This document shows, piece by piece, positions 9,502 to 18,944 of a stretch of 64,000 nucleotides of DNA (positions within the stretch are counted from its first letter, which is position 1; the number at the start of each line of letters is the position of its first letter). The notes under the pieces are model-generated. The model made no database searches. It saw only the letters and a list, made by a program, of their open reading frames with translations, and was not told the DNA's origin. This DNA comes from Paenisporosarcina quisquiliarum. Lineage in GTDB: Bacteria; Bacillota; Bacilli; Bacillales_A; Planococcaceae. The DNA is taken from NCBI RefSeq assembly GCF_027563315.1, contig NZ_JAMKBJ010000010.1:1-64000 (forward strand). The letters run 5' to 3'. Position numbers and translations under genes: made by a program.

Positions 9502-9565
9502 CTTTGCATTCTCCTCTCTTATCTATTGAAAACATTAGTTTGTCCTTATTGAACTTCCTTTATTC

Positions 9566-10765
9566 TTAAACATCTCTTTTCTCAAGGCGCAGAGATACAG
9601 CAGTTAGTATAACCGCACCAAAAACCATGATTCCGCCGACCCACGGAGTATGCACCAAACCAATCGTATCAATCACTACTCCACCAATAATCGAACCTAA
9701 TGCGATTCCAATATTAAATGCGGCAATATTCAATGCAGAAGCAACGTCAACCGCAGTCGGAACATATTTTTCAGCGAGTTGAACAACATAGAGCTGCAAT
9801 CCTGGCACGTTCATAAACGCTAGCAGTCCCATTAACATGATGGCAATTAACCCAGCAATTTTAAATGGAATCATAAAGGACATGACAATCATGATGGCTG
9901 CGTGCAAGATAAACATCCAAAATAGCGCTCGTGCCGGATTGTGATTTGCAAGCTTTCCTCCTATTGCATTCCCAATAGCAACAGCAATTCCATATACCAA
10001 TAGAACAATGCTAATTAATTTTGAATCAAGCTTTGTGACTTCTTGTAAGATTGGCGTTAAGTACGTGAATGCTACAAATGTTCCTCCGTACCCAAGTGCC
10101 GTAATAGCCAATCCGAGTAAAAGACGTGTGTTTGTGACAAGTTTAAACATATCCTTGAATTTCGCAGGTGGCGATTGTTCCAGGTTTTTCGGAATTAACA
10201 AAGCACTCGCTACGACCGCGATAATTCCAAGAATCGCAACGCCCCAGAATGTTGCACGCCAACCAAAAGCTTGTCCGATAAATGTGCCAAGTGGTACTCC
10301 TGTAACTGTAGCCACAGTTAATCCCGTAAACATTAACGCAATGGCACTTGCTTTCTTATTCGCAGGCACTAATTGCACAGCAATGGTTGCTCCTATTGAA
10401 AAGAAAACACCATGTGAAAATGCCGTAATAAACCGGGCGACCATTAACAGTTCAAATGATGTGGACAAGGCGGCAACGATATTTCCTACTATAAAAACAA
10501 ACATTAAAGAAATTAACAGCGTTTTTCGGCTCATTCGATTCGTAAGTGCAGTTAATATTGGTGCACCCACTGCTACACCCACCGCATAACCAGAAATCAA
10601 TAAACCTGCAAGTGTAATTCCGATATCCAAATCCTTTGCAATCGAAGCCAATAATCCTACTGGAACAAATTCAGTCGTTCCGATTCCAAAGGCACTTATC
10701 GCAAGTGCCCATAACGCTAGCTTCCCATTTCTTGCTGTATTTTCAGCTGTATGTGAATGTTTCAT
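9566..10765 (-). CDS. MFS transporter, DHA1 drug-efflux type
   Basis: This is a 399-residue transporter with twelve predicted membrane segments. The opening LALWALAISAFGIGTTEFVPVGLLASIAKDL is typical of the AraJ/YdhP/Cmr branch of proton-driven exporters. Family motif A is seen in the first cytoplasmic loop (TNRMSRKTLL), and motif C-like GVPLGTFIGQ in segment 5. The divergent neighbour is an HxlR regulator, and three palindromes lie between them, so HxlR control of this exporter is likely. The exported compound is unknown. A 21-bp repeat island also occupies the shared intergenic region. Confidence 0.9.
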   Translation of the reverse strand: MKHSHTAENTARNGKLALWALAISAFGIGTTEFVPVGLLASIAKDLDIGITLAGLLISGYAVGVAVGAPILTALTNRMSRKTLLISLMFVFIVGNIVAALSTSFELLMVARFITAFSHGVFFSIGATIAVQLVPANKKASAIALMFTGLTVATVTGVPLGTFIGQAFGWRATFWGVAILGIIAVVASALLIPKNLEQSPPAKFKDMFKLVTNTRLLLGLAITALGYGGTFVAFTYLTPILQEVTKLDSKLISIVLLVYGIAVAIGNAIGGKLANHNPARALFWMFILHAAIMIVMSFMIPFKIAGLIAIMLMGLLAFMNVPGLQLYVVQLAEKYVPTAVDVASALNIAAFNIGIALGSIIGGVVIDTIGLVHTPWVGGIMVFGAVILTAVSLRLEKRDV

Positions 10766-10821
10766 GTATGAATCCTCCTATTTTTTATTGATGGCATGTA
10801 TCCGAGTTAGTCGAAAATGCA

Positions 10822-10905
10822 TTTGTGCAACCTGGAAGGCTGTTCTGTCTACCTGGAACACGCTTCTGTCTACCTGGAGATCAGTTCTGTCTACCTGGAA
10901 CCAAC
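10822..10905. repeat. 21-bp periodic intergenic array A (4 units)
   Basis: Four contiguous 21-bp units start at 10822, 10843, 10864 and 10885. Three share the exact core TTCTGTCTACCTGGA followed by six bases that differ in each unit. The first has the variant TTTGTGCAACCTGGA. Two weaker copies may follow up to about 10945. The array lies between the MFS exporter and the HxlR regulator. The same variant first unit recurs at 41051. Confidence 0.9.
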
Positions 10906-10997
10906 AGGCTTCAATTCTGGTCATCCATTAGGTCTTTCTGGAGCTTAACTCGCCGGCAAAACTTATTATGCACCCTTGCTCCATTAATGAACAGTAC

Positions 10998-11047
10998 GCA
11001 CTTTTAAGTAATGTAGGCACTTTAAAGTACCTATATCCTTTTAAAAG
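10998..11047. promoter_or_regulatory. Three palindromes at 19-bp spacing, candidate HxlR operators
   Basis: ACTTTTAAGT (11000-11009), ACTTTAAAGT (11019-11028) and CTTTTAAAAG (11038-11047) have centres exactly 19 bp apart. They lie between the divergent exporter and HxlR genes. HxlR-family dimers bind short AT-rich palindromes, so control of both genes is a reasonable inference. Confidence 0.5.
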
Positions 11048-11157
11048 ATGCTAGGGTAAAGTGGGATATGTTAGAATGCGATTAACTAAAACCATACACA
11101 TAGTTAAGGATGATAGGTTCTTTTTGGAGCCTTTGAATTTATAGAGGAGGCACAGCT

Positions 11158-11475
11158 ATGGCATATAATATACCTGTCGAAGCGACGCTGGACGTAATTG
11201 GTGGTAAATGGAAAGTTGTAATCATGTGCCATTTAATTAAAGGAGAAAAACGGACGAGTGAATTAAAGAAGCTCATGCCGACCATTACACAGAAAATGCT
11301 CACGCAACAATTGCGTGAGCTTGAGCATGATGGCGTAGTGAACAGAATGGTGTTTGATCAAGTTCCACCAAAAGTCATTTATTCGTTAACTGAGTACGGA
11401 TGGTCATTGCGTCCAATTTTAGACGCCATGTGCGCTTGGGGAGAACATCATATCGAAGTCATTGAAGAAAATTAA
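11158..11475 (+). CDS. HxlR-family winged-helix regulator
   Basis: This 105-residue DNA-binding protein has the full HxlR pattern: DVIGGKWKVVIMCHL at residues 12-26, the recognition helix region TITQKMLTQQLRELEHDGVV, a wing at PPKVIYSLTEYG, and a C-terminal dimer helix. A cysteine near residue 24 lies in the first helix. Some HxlR proteins sense electrophiles through an N-terminal cysteine, but whether this one does is not known. GAGGAGG precedes the ATG. It is divergent from the MFS exporter and is the likely local regulator. Confidence 0.92.
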   Translation: MAYNIPVEATLDVIGGKWKVVIMCHLIKGEKRTSELKKLMPTITQKMLTQQLRELEHDGVVNRMVFDQVPPKVIYSLTEYGWSLRPILDAMCAWGEHHIEVIEEN

Positions 11476-11478
11476 ACA

Positions 11479-11523
11479 AACGAACACCCCCGCAGAAAAT
11501 ACATCTACGGGGGTGTTCGTTTA
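11479..11523. terminator. Bidirectional terminator
   Basis: AACGAACACCCCCG pairs with CGGGGGTGTTCGTT, and T or A runs lie on both sides. It lies between convergent hxlR-like and FAD oxidoreductase genes. Confidence 0.9.
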
Positions 11524-11538
11524 TTTGAATTTATTACA

Positions 11539-12657
11539 TTAGTCCGCAATAGCACCTGACACATCATATAATGCCAAATCGATTTCAACTGGTTCATAAA
11601 GCGCAAGTTTTGCAAGTTGTGCACCAAGGAATGGCCCTACCGTTAAACCGGAAGCACCTAGCCCGTTAGCGAGAAGAAGCCCTTCCCAGCCTGGTACCCG
11701 TCCGATAATCGGTAGGAAGTTTGGTGTAAATGGGCGAAAACCTACACGGGTTTCAACAAATGTACTGTCCGCTAAACCTGGTGCCACTGATAAGGCTTTG
11801 TGAAACACTTCGTGTAAACCACCTGCAGTTACGCGGAGATCAAAGTTTTCATGGTCTTCATGGGTTGCGCCAATTACCACTTGGCCGTCATCAAAAGCAA
11901 GAATATATTGATCATTTGGAGGCATCACAACCGGCCAGTCATCCGTTTGCGAATTCTCGATTTGAAGATGAACGATTTGTGCTTTTTGGGAAGATAATTG
12001 TAACTCGATGCCTAATGGTTCCAATAAGTAATCCGCCCAAGCTCCAGCAGTTATCATTACATTTTCCGCAGCGTAATGTTCGTTGCCGACACGAACACCT
12101 GTGACAGCTGCATTTTCGTGTTCAATTTCAGCAGACCCGTGAATGAAAGTTGCTCCATGTTTTTTTGCAGCCCGGACTAAGGATTGTCTCAGTGCTCTGC
12201 CGTTTACGCGAGCCGCTCCACTAACAGACACTGCGCTAAATTCTTTAGCTAAAGGAGGAAATGCAGAGCTCGTTTCATCCTGTTTCATTAGCCGTACCTC
12301 TCCAATTTCTGGTGCATCCTCTCTTCTTGCAACAGCTCGTTCTTCCATTTTAATCAGTTTACTTTCGTCGGTATGCAGACTGATAGCCCCCACACGTTTG
12401 TAACCCGTTTCCGTTTCCCCGTCCTCTTCCAATCGGCCAATCAGTTCCTCGTAATAGGCGGCCCCACTCTTAGCAAGTGAGTACCATGCCTTGTTACGTC
12501 TTTGTGATAGCCATGGACAAATTATGCCCGCCGCGGCGTCCGTTGCCTGTCCTTTATCATGTCGATCCACGACAGTTACTTTCGCACCTGATTTAGCTAG
12601 ATGATAAGCGGTGGACGCTCCTAATATTCCAGCTCCAATGACGATGTAATTTTTCAT
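11539..12657 (-). CDS. FAD-dependent amine/amino-acid oxidoreductase (DAO family)
   Basis: This 372-residue protein opens with the nucleotide-binding fold IVIGAGILGASTAYHLAKSG (GxGxxG) and VVDR at the end of the second strand, as in glycine/D-amino-acid oxidases. Near the C terminus it has ETRVGFRPFTPNFLPIIGRVP and GLLLANGLGASGLTVGP, typical of DAO proteins that clamp FAD. The substrate is probably an amino acid or N-methylated amine, not readable from sequence. I start at the ATG giving MKNYIVIG, with AAAGGTG five bases upstream. A 12-residue longer version lacks this support. It is monocistronic. Confidence 0.88.
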   Translation of the reverse strand: MKNYIVIGAGILGASTAYHLAKSGAKVTVVDRHDKGQATDAAAGIICPWLSQRRNKAWYSLAKSGAAYYEELIGRLEEDGETETGYKRVGAISLHTDESKLIKMEERAVARREDAPEIGEVRLMKQDETSSAFPPLAKEFSAVSVSGAARVNGRALRQSLVRAAKKHGATFIHGSAEIEHENAAVTGVRVGNEHYAAENVMITAGAWADYLLEPLGIELQLSSQKAQIVHLQIENSQTDDWPVVMPPNDQYILAFDDGQVVIGATHEDHENFDLRVTAGGLHEVFHKALSVAPGLADSTFVETRVGFRPFTPNFLPIIGRVPGWEGLLLANGLGASGLTVGPFLGAQLAKLALYEPVEIDLALYDVSGAIAD

Positions 12658-12795
12658 GAAAACACCTTTTTTCAATAGATTTCCTAAAGTCATTTTACAC
12701 GTTTACATTCCATGACTCAAAGTCCCTCGATTAGCTCAGGTAAAGCTTTCCCAAGAATAGACCGCAATGTGCATTTCCAGGGAAATAATAACGAT

Positions 12796-12846
12796 AAAAA
12801 CCCTTGTTGAGGTTCAAGGCTTGGCGGCCTTCACTTCAACAAGGGT
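12796..12846 (-). terminator. Terminator of the Spo0E-like gene
   Basis: CCCTTGTTGAA and TTCAACAAGGG form a long hairpin followed by five T on the minus strand, about 110 bases after the small gene. The remaining sequence of this gap (12658-12956) shows no gene. Confidence 0.7.
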
Positions 12847-12956
12847 ATACTTCCTATATGGCATCCTTTGATTGATTAATTAGTTATAGTTCAACAGTTG
12901 AGAGTATCTAGATGAGCGAATCAAAAAATGTCGTTAATGAAAGATACAGTGCAGAT

Positions 12957-13142
12957 TCACCCTACTTCTTGGTAAGGAAACATGCCTTGATATTGGTTTA
13001 AAAGGTGATCAAGTTCTTGGCTGCAAGTCACAACCAAAGTATGAGTATAGCCATACTGCTTTGCCTTTCTATACATATCTTTCTTTTTACGATTAATTTG
13101 TTTCAACAATAAATGCTGCTTATACACCGTTTTCGTTCTCAT
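12957..13142 (-). CDS. Spo0E-like sporulation regulatory phosphatase
   Basis: The 61-residue protein carries the Spo0E family signature SQELD at residues 41-45 in the context YGYTHTLVVTCSQELDHLLN, preceded by a helical stretch. Spo0E-like proteins are small helical hairpins that dephosphorylate phosphorylated Spo0A and so delay sporulation. The Gly-x-Thr-His turn and the SQELD helix are the two most conserved parts of the family, and both are present. The ATG follows TTGGAGG by 8 bases. This is good evidence that the host is a spore former. Its basic N terminus is unusually long. Confidence 0.85.
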   Translation of the reverse strand: MRTKTVYKQHLLLKQINRKKKDMYRKAKQYGYTHTLVVTCSQELDHLLNQYQGMFPYQEVG

Positions 13143-13350
13143 CTTTTTGCATCCTCCAACTGTTTAGTAGCTTTAAATTTAATGTTAATGTTGTATGGTG
13201 ATAACCATATTCACAATCATGTATTATCTCTTTAACCATTTTTATACTTCATTAAACTTAATTTTTAAAAACTTTTATTAAATATTCAAATTTTTTATTT
13301 CCGGAAGAAAATCTTAAGTTTCCTGTCCGGTAGAAACGGGGGTTTTTAGA

Positions 13351-14412
13351 ATGAACGGTACTTGGATGATTTACGGCGCTAATGGTTATACAGGCGAGTT
13401 AATAGCGAGAACTGCAGTCGAACAAGGTCTGAAACCCATATTGGGCGGTCGAAATAAGGAAAAAATCCACGCTCTTGCCCGTGAATTAGGACTTGAAAGT
13501 CGTTTGTTTTCATTAAATGAATCAGCTAATGTCCAAGAAGGTCTTGCAGGAGTTGACTTGGTTCTTCATTGCGCAGGCCCATTTTCTCAAACTAGTGCCC
13601 CTATGATTGAAGCATGTATAAAAGCTGGGGTTCATTACCTTGATATCACAGGAGAAATTGGGGTATTTGAACATGCCCATGCACCAGCGCAATCAAATCG
13701 TGCGCAAGAAGCAGGAGTAGTCATTTGTTCAGGTGTAGGTTTTGATGTAGTACCAACAGATTGCATAGCGCTAAAGTTGAAGGAGTTGCTGCCAAATGCC
13801 ACGCATCTTTCCCTTGGCTTTGACTCTGATTCAGGCATATCACCTGGCACCTTTAAAACAATGCTTCAAGGGCTTTCATCCGGTAGTGCAGAACGGAAAA
13901 ACGGGATCATTACTGAATTTCCCCTCGGTACTAAACATCGGTTTATCGACTTTGGCAAAGGTTCCCGTTCAGCAATGGCCATTCCATGGGGTGATGTATC
14001 AACCGCTTTTTATACGACAGGCATCCCAAATATCAACACATGGATTCCTATGCCCACTTACAAAATAGTTGGTGCTCGTTCGATGAAATGGCTGAAACCC
14101 ATCTTGGCAAAGCCGATGCTTCAAAAAGCTTTAAGAACCTGGGTTGATAAATCAATCACTGGACCTGATGAAGAAGCACGGAAAAATTCTCCCGCTTATA
14201 TTTGGGGTGAAGCCACAACTGCAACTGGTGAAAAACGGACCGTTCGCATTCAAACCGCAAACGTCTATAGTTTAACTGTTTATGGAGCTCTCGCTATCAC
14301 AACGCGGTTGCTCGAAACAGACCTGCCTGGAGGTAGTTATACGCCAGCTACTTTGTTTGGTTCAGAGTTGATTGAACAATTGCCAGGATCGGGTACTTTT
14401 CAGATAGAATAA
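13351..14412 (+). CDS. Saccharopine-dehydrogenase-like NAD(P) oxidoreductase
   Basis: This is a 353-residue Rossmann-fold protein. The first strand-helix reads MIYGANGYTGELIARTAVEQ (G-A-N-G-Y-T-G), followed by GGRNKEKI at the end of strand 2 and VLHCAGPFSQT, as in saccharopine-dehydrogenase-like and trans-acting enoyl reductase proteins. It is not a lysine-pathway enzyme by context, since no partners are nearby. The substrate is unknown. The ATG lies about 11 bases after GGGGG, and the gene stands alone with its own promoter region upstream. Confidence 0.85.
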   Translation: MNGTWMIYGANGYTGELIARTAVEQGLKPILGGRNKEKIHALARELGLESRLFSLNESANVQEGLAGVDLVLHCAGPFSQTSAPMIEACIKAGVHYLDITGEIGVFEHAHAPAQSNRAQEAGVVICSGVGFDVVPTDCIALKLKELLPNATHLSLGFDSDSGISPGTFKTMLQGLSSGSAERKNGIITEFPLGTKHRFIDFGKGSRSAMAIPWGDVSTAFYTTGIPNINTWIPMPTYKIVGARSMKWLKPILAKPMLQKALRTWVDKSITGPDEEARKNSPAYIWGEATTATGEKRTVRIQTANVYSLTVYGALAITTRLLETDLPGGSYTPATLFGSELIEQLPGSGTFQIE

Positions 14413-14451
14413 TTCATCAAGAGAAAACTGATTTTCAATAAATTTTAGATT

Positions 14452-14490
14452 AAAAAATGGACAAAGAAACGAACGCTTCTTTGTCCATTA
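14452..14490 (-). terminator. Hairpin, probable terminator
   Basis: ATGGACAAAGAA and TTCTTTGTCCAT form a hairpin. The T-run lies on the minus strand. With the next hairpin it makes a tandem pair between convergent genes. Confidence 0.65.
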
Positions 14491-14542
14491 ACTATCAGCT
14501 CAATTTGGAAGAGTTACTTCAAAAACTCATGAATTAGATAAC

Positions 14543-14574
14543 AAAAAACAGTCCGGAATGTCGGCCTGTTTTTT
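14543..14574. terminator. Bidirectional terminator
   Basis: AAAAAACAG-T-CCG pairs with CGG-C-CTGTTTTTT, directly next to the monooxygenase stop codon. Confidence 0.85.
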
Positions 14575-14580
14575 GTCTTA

Positions 14581-15594
14581 TTAAAGTTCGTCCACAGCTT
14601 CTTTCAGTATTTCATAAGAACGTTTTCTTGCTTGCTGATCGTAAATGTAGGTTACTGCCATTAATTCGTCTACTTGGAACGTATCCTGGAATTTTTTAAG
14701 TTGTTGCTGAATTGCGTTCTTGTCACCTTTAAAGGAATAAGCCGACATGCTGCGGACTGCACTTTCTTCAAATGAGTTCCATAAACCGTCCATTGATTCT
14801 ACCGGAGGTTTCAAGAATTCTTCTGTGCGTCTTACCACGTTTAGATAGAAACGGTCTGTTGAAGTGGACAGTTTTGCTGCTTCCTCATTTGTATCAGCCG
14901 CTACAACATTCACACAAACCATAACGTAAGGTTCGCTTAAATACTCAGATGGTGTAAATTGATTACGATAAATCTGAAGTGCTTGCTCCAGTTGGGCAGG
15001 TGCAAAATGAGCTGCAAATGCATAAGGCAATCCAAGCCTTGCAGCCAGCGAAGCACTTGATGTACTTGAACCGAGAATATAGATCGGTACATCGGCATCT
15101 ACGCCAGGAAAAGCACGAACTTCACCTTGATGCTCCATGGATTTAAAATATTGTTGCAGTTCAACGACATCTTGCGGAAACGCAAAAGCCGTTTCCTGTG
15201 TCGTACGACGAAGTGCATGAGCCGTACGCATATCTGTACCAGGTGCCCGGCCTAAACCTAAGTCCACCCGTTTTGGATAAATGGCCTCCAATGTTCCAAA
15301 TTGCTCTGCCACTACTAAAGGTGCATGATTCGGTAACATGATTCCACCTGAACCCACTCGAATTGATTGGGTATTTTCCAATACATGTCCAATAAGAACC
15401 GAAGTGGCCGAACTGATTACTGCAGGCATATTATGATGTTCGGTTAGCCAATAACGTTGATAACCAAGTTTTTCTGTATGTTGAGCTAAACTGACTAAAT
15501 TCCCAATTGCTTGTTTATGTGTTTGTCCTTCAAGTACTGCAACCAAATCCAGGACGGATACTGGAATAGATTTTTTATTTACTGTCATCATCAA
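14581..15594 (-). CDS. Luciferase-like flavin-dependent monooxygenase
   Basis: This LLM-class protein of 337 residues is close in length to YceB/YtmO-type relatives. Recognisable features are [13 protein letters not shown] near the N terminus, [41 protein letters not shown] and [13 protein letters not shown], all conserved in this branch. These enzymes use FMNH2 to oxidise small organic substrates, and the substrate here is unknown. Two adjacent ATG codons occur at the start, and AAAGGA lies just upstream. The gene is alone. Confidence 0.9.
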   Translation of the reverse strand: MMMTVNKKSIPVSVLDLVAVLEGQTHKQAIGNLVSLAQHTEKLGYQRYWLTEHHNMPAVISSATSVLIGHVLENTQSIRVGSGGIMLPNHAPLVVAEQFGTLEAIYPKRVDLGLGRAPGTDMRTAHALRRTTQETAFAFPQDVVELQQYFKSMEHQGEVRAFPGVDADVPIYILGSSTSSASLAARLGLPYAFAAHFAPAQLEQALQIYRNQFTPSEYLSEPYVMVCVNVVAADTNEEAAKLSTSTDRFYLNVVRRTEEFLKPPVESMDGLWNSFEESAVRSMSAYSFKGDKNAIQQQLKKFQDTFQVDELMAVTYIYDQQARKRSYEILKEAVDEL

Positions 15595-15966
15595 AATCCT
15601 TTCGGCAAGCTAATATCTTGAGTTGATAATATATCGTAGACTATCTTTCATCAAGCTATCTGCCTGTGAGAATTTCTTGCCTCATTACGAACCCACTGAA
15701 TTCTCTTTAGGATGTGTATTGTAGGCGTTTTCAGCCACTAAAATTCAGTTATTTCTGATATCGTTCTGTTGTGATGTTTTTCAGATACTATTGAGTAGAA
15801 GGTGTGCAATTATAAGGAAAGAATTTCCGTACAATCTCGATATGTTTAGTGTACATGTTCGTGAAAAAAGATTTATAATGAAACGGTGTCATGATTCACA
15901 TGATAGGATTAGTGATTTTACGGATGCAAGACAACATATAATGAATATTTTTCAGGAGGCAAAATC
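15595..15966. other. Intergenic region before proline dehydrogenase
   Basis: This 372-base stretch holds no supportable gene. A possible -10 hexamer TATAAT is at 15874-15879, about 90 bases upstream of the proline dehydrogenase start, without a clear -35. The small open frame here has no ribosome site and no family features. Confidence 0.4.
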
Positions 15967-16941
15967 ATGTTAAAAGATGTATTTATGGCTTTATCCAAAA
16001 ACCAATTGCTGACGAGTGCAGCTAAAAAATATGGTTTGAAATTAGGCGCACAAACAGTTGTAGCTGGAACAAATGTTGAAGATACTATCAAAAGCATTCG
16101 TGAGTTAAACGCGTTGGGCATCAGTGCAACAGTTGATAACTTGGGCGAATTCGTTTTCGAAAGATCAGAAGCATTGAAAGCGAAAGAAAGCATTTTGGAA
16201 GTAATCGAAGCGATTCAAGCTAATGGCGTGGATGCTCACATTTCTTTGAAACCAACTCAGCTTGGTCTCGATATCGATTATGATTTCTGTTACGAAAACT
16301 TATATGAAATCGTTGCAGCTGCAAGTAAGTATGATATGCACATCAACCTTGACATGGAAGACTACGGTCACCTTCAACCTTCATTTGATTTAATAGACAC
16401 TCTTTCAAAAGAGTTCAGCAATGTCGGCACAGTAATTCAAGCTTATTTCTACCGTGCACAAGACGACATCGAAAAATATAAAGATATGCGTTTACGCATT
16501 GTAAAAGGCGCTTATAAAGAATCTGTTGAACACGCATACCAAACAAAACAAGAAATTGATGCCAACTACATCAAACTGATTGAATATCATTTACTGAATG
16601 GTAAATTCACATCTATCGCAACACATGACCATAACGTCATCAACCATGTGAAGAAGTTTGTGGAAGATAATCAAATTTCAAATGACAAATTTGAATTCCA
16701 AATGTTATATGGTTTCCGCAAAGACATGCAAGTGGATTTAGCTAAAGAAGGATACAACTTCTGCACGTACGTGCCATTTGGAGACGATTGGTATGGTTAC
16801 TTCATGAGAAGATTGGCTGAACGTCCGCAAAACTTGAATCTTGTTGTAAAACAAGTCTTCAACAAACGTACAAATACAGCTATCGGCGTCTTTGCTGGCG
16901 CATTTGCATTGAGCCAATTAGTTTCTAAAAAGAAGAAGTAA
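15967..16941 (+). CDS. Proline dehydrogenase
   Basis: This monofunctional FAD-dependent enzyme of 324 residues oxidises proline to pyrroline-5-carboxylate. Visible family segments are DNLGEFVF, the barrel strand region HISLKPTQLGLDIDYD, LDMEDYGHL, RIVKGAYKES and EIDANYIKLIEYHLLNG, and near the C terminus the active-site motif RRLAER. The last 20 residues form a hydrophobic then Lys-rich tail. AGGAGGCAAAATC precedes the ATG. The partner P5C dehydrogenase is not adjacent, so proline breakdown must be completed by a gene elsewhere. Confidence 0.93.
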   Translation: MLKDVFMALSKNQLLTSAAKKYGLKLGAQTVVAGTNVEDTIKSIRELNALGISATVDNLGEFVFERSEALKAKESILEVIEAIQANGVDAHISLKPTQLGLDIDYDFCYENLYEIVAAASKYDMHINLDMEDYGHLQPSFDLIDTLSKEFSNVGTVIQAYFYRAQDDIEKYKDMRLRIVKGAYKESVEHAYQTKQEIDANYIKLIEYHLLNGKFTSIATHDHNVINHVKKFVEDNQISNDKFEFQMLYGFRKDMQVDLAKEGYNFCTYVPFGDDWYGYFMRRLAERPQNLNLVVKQVFNKRTNTAIGVFAGAFALSQLVSKKKK

Positions 16942-16950
16942 TTTAATGGT

Positions 16951-16978
16951 ACTGCCCTTTTTTAAGGGCAGTTTTTTT
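16951..16978 (+). terminator. Terminator of proline dehydrogenase
   Basis: ACTGCCCTT / AAGGGCAGT is a compact hairpin followed by seven T. Confidence 0.92.
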
Positions 16979-17125
16979 ATGCAAAGTCTTATTGTTATGC
17001 CATTTCACGGTGTCTTTAGGCTCAATTAATAAATCCCTCAATTTACCTGTATTTATACAAAACTATCCATGGTAAATTTAGATGTATTTGAAAATAGTTT
17101 TACCCATTATTAGGAGGAAAAATGA

Positions 17126-18037
17126 ATGTTTACTAGTATTAAAAAGTTGTTCGCTACAAGCTTAGTAGCTATTCTGGCAGTTTCTGCTATCGTTCCATCT
17201 GCTTCTGCAGCGGAACACCAATTTACGGATGTTAATCCAAGTTATGATGAAGCAGTCAGCTTCTTTTACGAATATGAATTAATTAAAGGAACAACGACTA
17301 CTACTTTTGGTACAGACTTAAATATCAAACGTGGAGACGCTGCTGTAATTTTGGCAAACACGCTTGGTCTTGATGTCGAAGGTGCCCCATCTGCAGGCTT
17401 CAAAGATTTAAACCCACGTGTTAAAGGTGCAGTAGATGCATTGGCTGATGCCGGAATTATCTCAGGAGTAACTAAAGATACATTCGGCCCAGATCAATTG
17501 TTGAGCCGTGGCGCAATGGCTAAGTTAATGAATCTTTCATTCGAATTGGAAGAATACGCAGAACCAACACCATTCACAGATGCAGTAGGTGTATTTACGC
17601 CTCATATTGAAGCTTTATATGGCTCTGGAATCACGAATGGTAAAACGGCAACTACATTCGGCACAAATGATAATATCAAACGTGGTGAATTCGCCAACCT
17701 TCTATACAATACAATTATGTTCTCATTCTATATGCCGTTTGCAGAGTCAGCGACAATCCTGACTCCGACAACGATTGAAATTAAAATGGAAGAAGCTGCA
17801 CCTGAGCAATATTCAGTTACAGACCTTGCAGAAATGTTCTACATTGAAGCGTTTTTCCCAAATGGTTCAGTGAAAGATCTTCAATTTGTCGGTACGTCAT
17901 TATCTGAAGATCGTACAACTCTAGTAGTTGAACTATCAGCAGACAGTTCATTGGCTGGCAAAAAAGGCAAAATCGAAATCGACGGAATGAATGAACTTAC
18001 TTTCGATTTCACAGCACCTGTTGTGGAAACTAAATAA
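17126..18037 (+). CDS. Secreted S-layer-homology (SLH) domain protein
   Basis: This is a 303-residue cell-surface protein. A signal peptide covers residues 1-28, with a basic start, a hydrophobic core and a probable cut after SASA. Three SLH repeats follow at roughly residues 32-80, 90-140 and 150-200, each with the FTDV/FKDL-type start and FGxxxxxKRG/SRG ends. SLH triplets bind pyruvylated secondary wall polymer. The last 90 residues look like a beta-sandwich domain of unknown role. AGGAGG precedes the start. The short length suggests a surface-bound accessory protein rather than the main S-layer protein. Confidence 0.9.
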   Translation: MFTSIKKLFATSLVAILAVSAIVPSASAAEHQFTDVNPSYDEAVSFFYEYELIKGTTTTTFGTDLNIKRGDAAVILANTLGLDVEGAPSAGFKDLNPRVKGAVDALADAGIISGVTKDTFGPDQLLSRGAMAKLMNLSFELEEYAEPTPFTDAVGVFTPHIEALYGSGITNGKTATTFGTNDNIKRGEFANLLYNTIMFSFYMPFAESATILTPTTIEIKMEEAAPEQYSVTDLAEMFYIEAFFPNGSVKDLQFVGTSLSEDRTTLVVELSADSSLAGKKGKIEIDGMNELTFDFTAPVVETK

Positions 18038-18043
18038 TAAACA

Positions 18044-18082
18044 AAACTCATCCTCTAGAAGTAAAAGAGGATGAGTTTTTTT
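18044..18082 (+). terminator. Terminator of the SLH gene
   Basis: AAACTCATCCTCT / AGAGGATGAGTTT is a hairpin followed by a run of T. Confidence 0.9.
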
Positions 18083-18232
18083 GTGTTAAATGTCACGACC
18101 AGATCGATTTTTACACATTGTATAGAAAGAAGCGTTTAATCTGTGAAATTGGTGGAAACCACTTATGAAAGACTTTTGTACATACAGATTACACGTTGAC
18201 ATGAACCGTCAGCTTAAAGGAGAAGAGATACA

Positions 18233-18862
18233 ATGGGAATTCATCGATTTTTTACAAGCATGAACGATTTGGAGCGAATCATTCGCTGTCCAGGCAAATT
18301 CAAATTTGAAGAACATAATGTTGCCGCACATAGTTGGAAAGTGTCGCAATACGCCATGTTTTTTGCGACGATTGAAGAAAATAACGGAGAAGTCATCGAT
18401 TGGAAAGCGCTTTATGAGAAAACAATCAACCATGATTTCGCAGAAGTATTCATCGGAGATATCAAAACACCAGTCAAACACGCCTCGCCTGAGTTGAAGC
18501 AAATGATTGCCCATGTGGAAGATAAAATGATGGAAAAATTCATTTTGGAAGAAATCCCGGAAGAATTTCAACCTGTTTTCTTTCATCGCATGAAAGAAGG
18601 TAAAGATGCTTCCATCGAAGGCCGGATTCTTGAATTTGCCGATAAACTCGATCAGTTTTATGAATCCTTTGCAGAATTGAAACGAGGCAACACTGACCCA
18701 GAATTTGTCTTGATGTATCAGGAGGCATTGACGAAATTGCTTAAATTGCCTCTACCTGCAAGTGTCGCTTATTTCCGGGATATTATGCTCGAAGACGTGA
18801 AACGGGAAGATACGGCCCTCGATGTCAAAGCATTCACCCTTAAAGTACTACAGGCACCGTGA
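18233..18862 (+). CDS. HD-domain 5'-deoxynucleotidase, YfbR-like
   Basis: This is a 209-residue cytoplasmic metal-dependent phosphohydrolase. The metal ligands expected for YfbR-type enzymes are visible: H33 in AAHSWKVSQYA, H67-D68 in NHDFAEVFIGD with E71 and D76 nearby, and a late aspartate in EFADKLDQFYE. Such enzymes remove phosphate from deoxynucleoside monophosphates and so help balance nucleotide pools. AAAGGAG lies upstream of the ATG, with longer than usual spacing. The gene is monocistronic. Confidence 0.88.
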   Translation: MGIHRFFTSMNDLERIIRCPGKFKFEEHNVAAHSWKVSQYAMFFATIEENNGEVIDWKALYEKTINHDFAEVFIGDIKTPVKHASPELKQMIAHVEDKMMEKFILEEIPEEFQPVFFHRMKEGKDASIEGRILEFADKLDQFYESFAELKRGNTDPEFVLMYQEALTKLLKLPLPASVAYFRDIMLEDVKREDTALDVKAFTLKVLQAP

Positions 18863-18944
18863 CATATATATCCTCTATCATCAACAAACTGGAAACATAT
18901 CTATAAATTGATGTCTAGCCAGTTTAAATACCCATGTTAAAATT

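Noticed and set aside
10008-10589. 193-residue open frame antisense to the MFS exporter
   Set aside because: It is the complement of a clear transporter gene, with biased composition and no ribosome site.
15791-15973. 60-residue open frame before proline dehydrogenase
   Set aside because: No ribosome site and it overlaps the real gene start.
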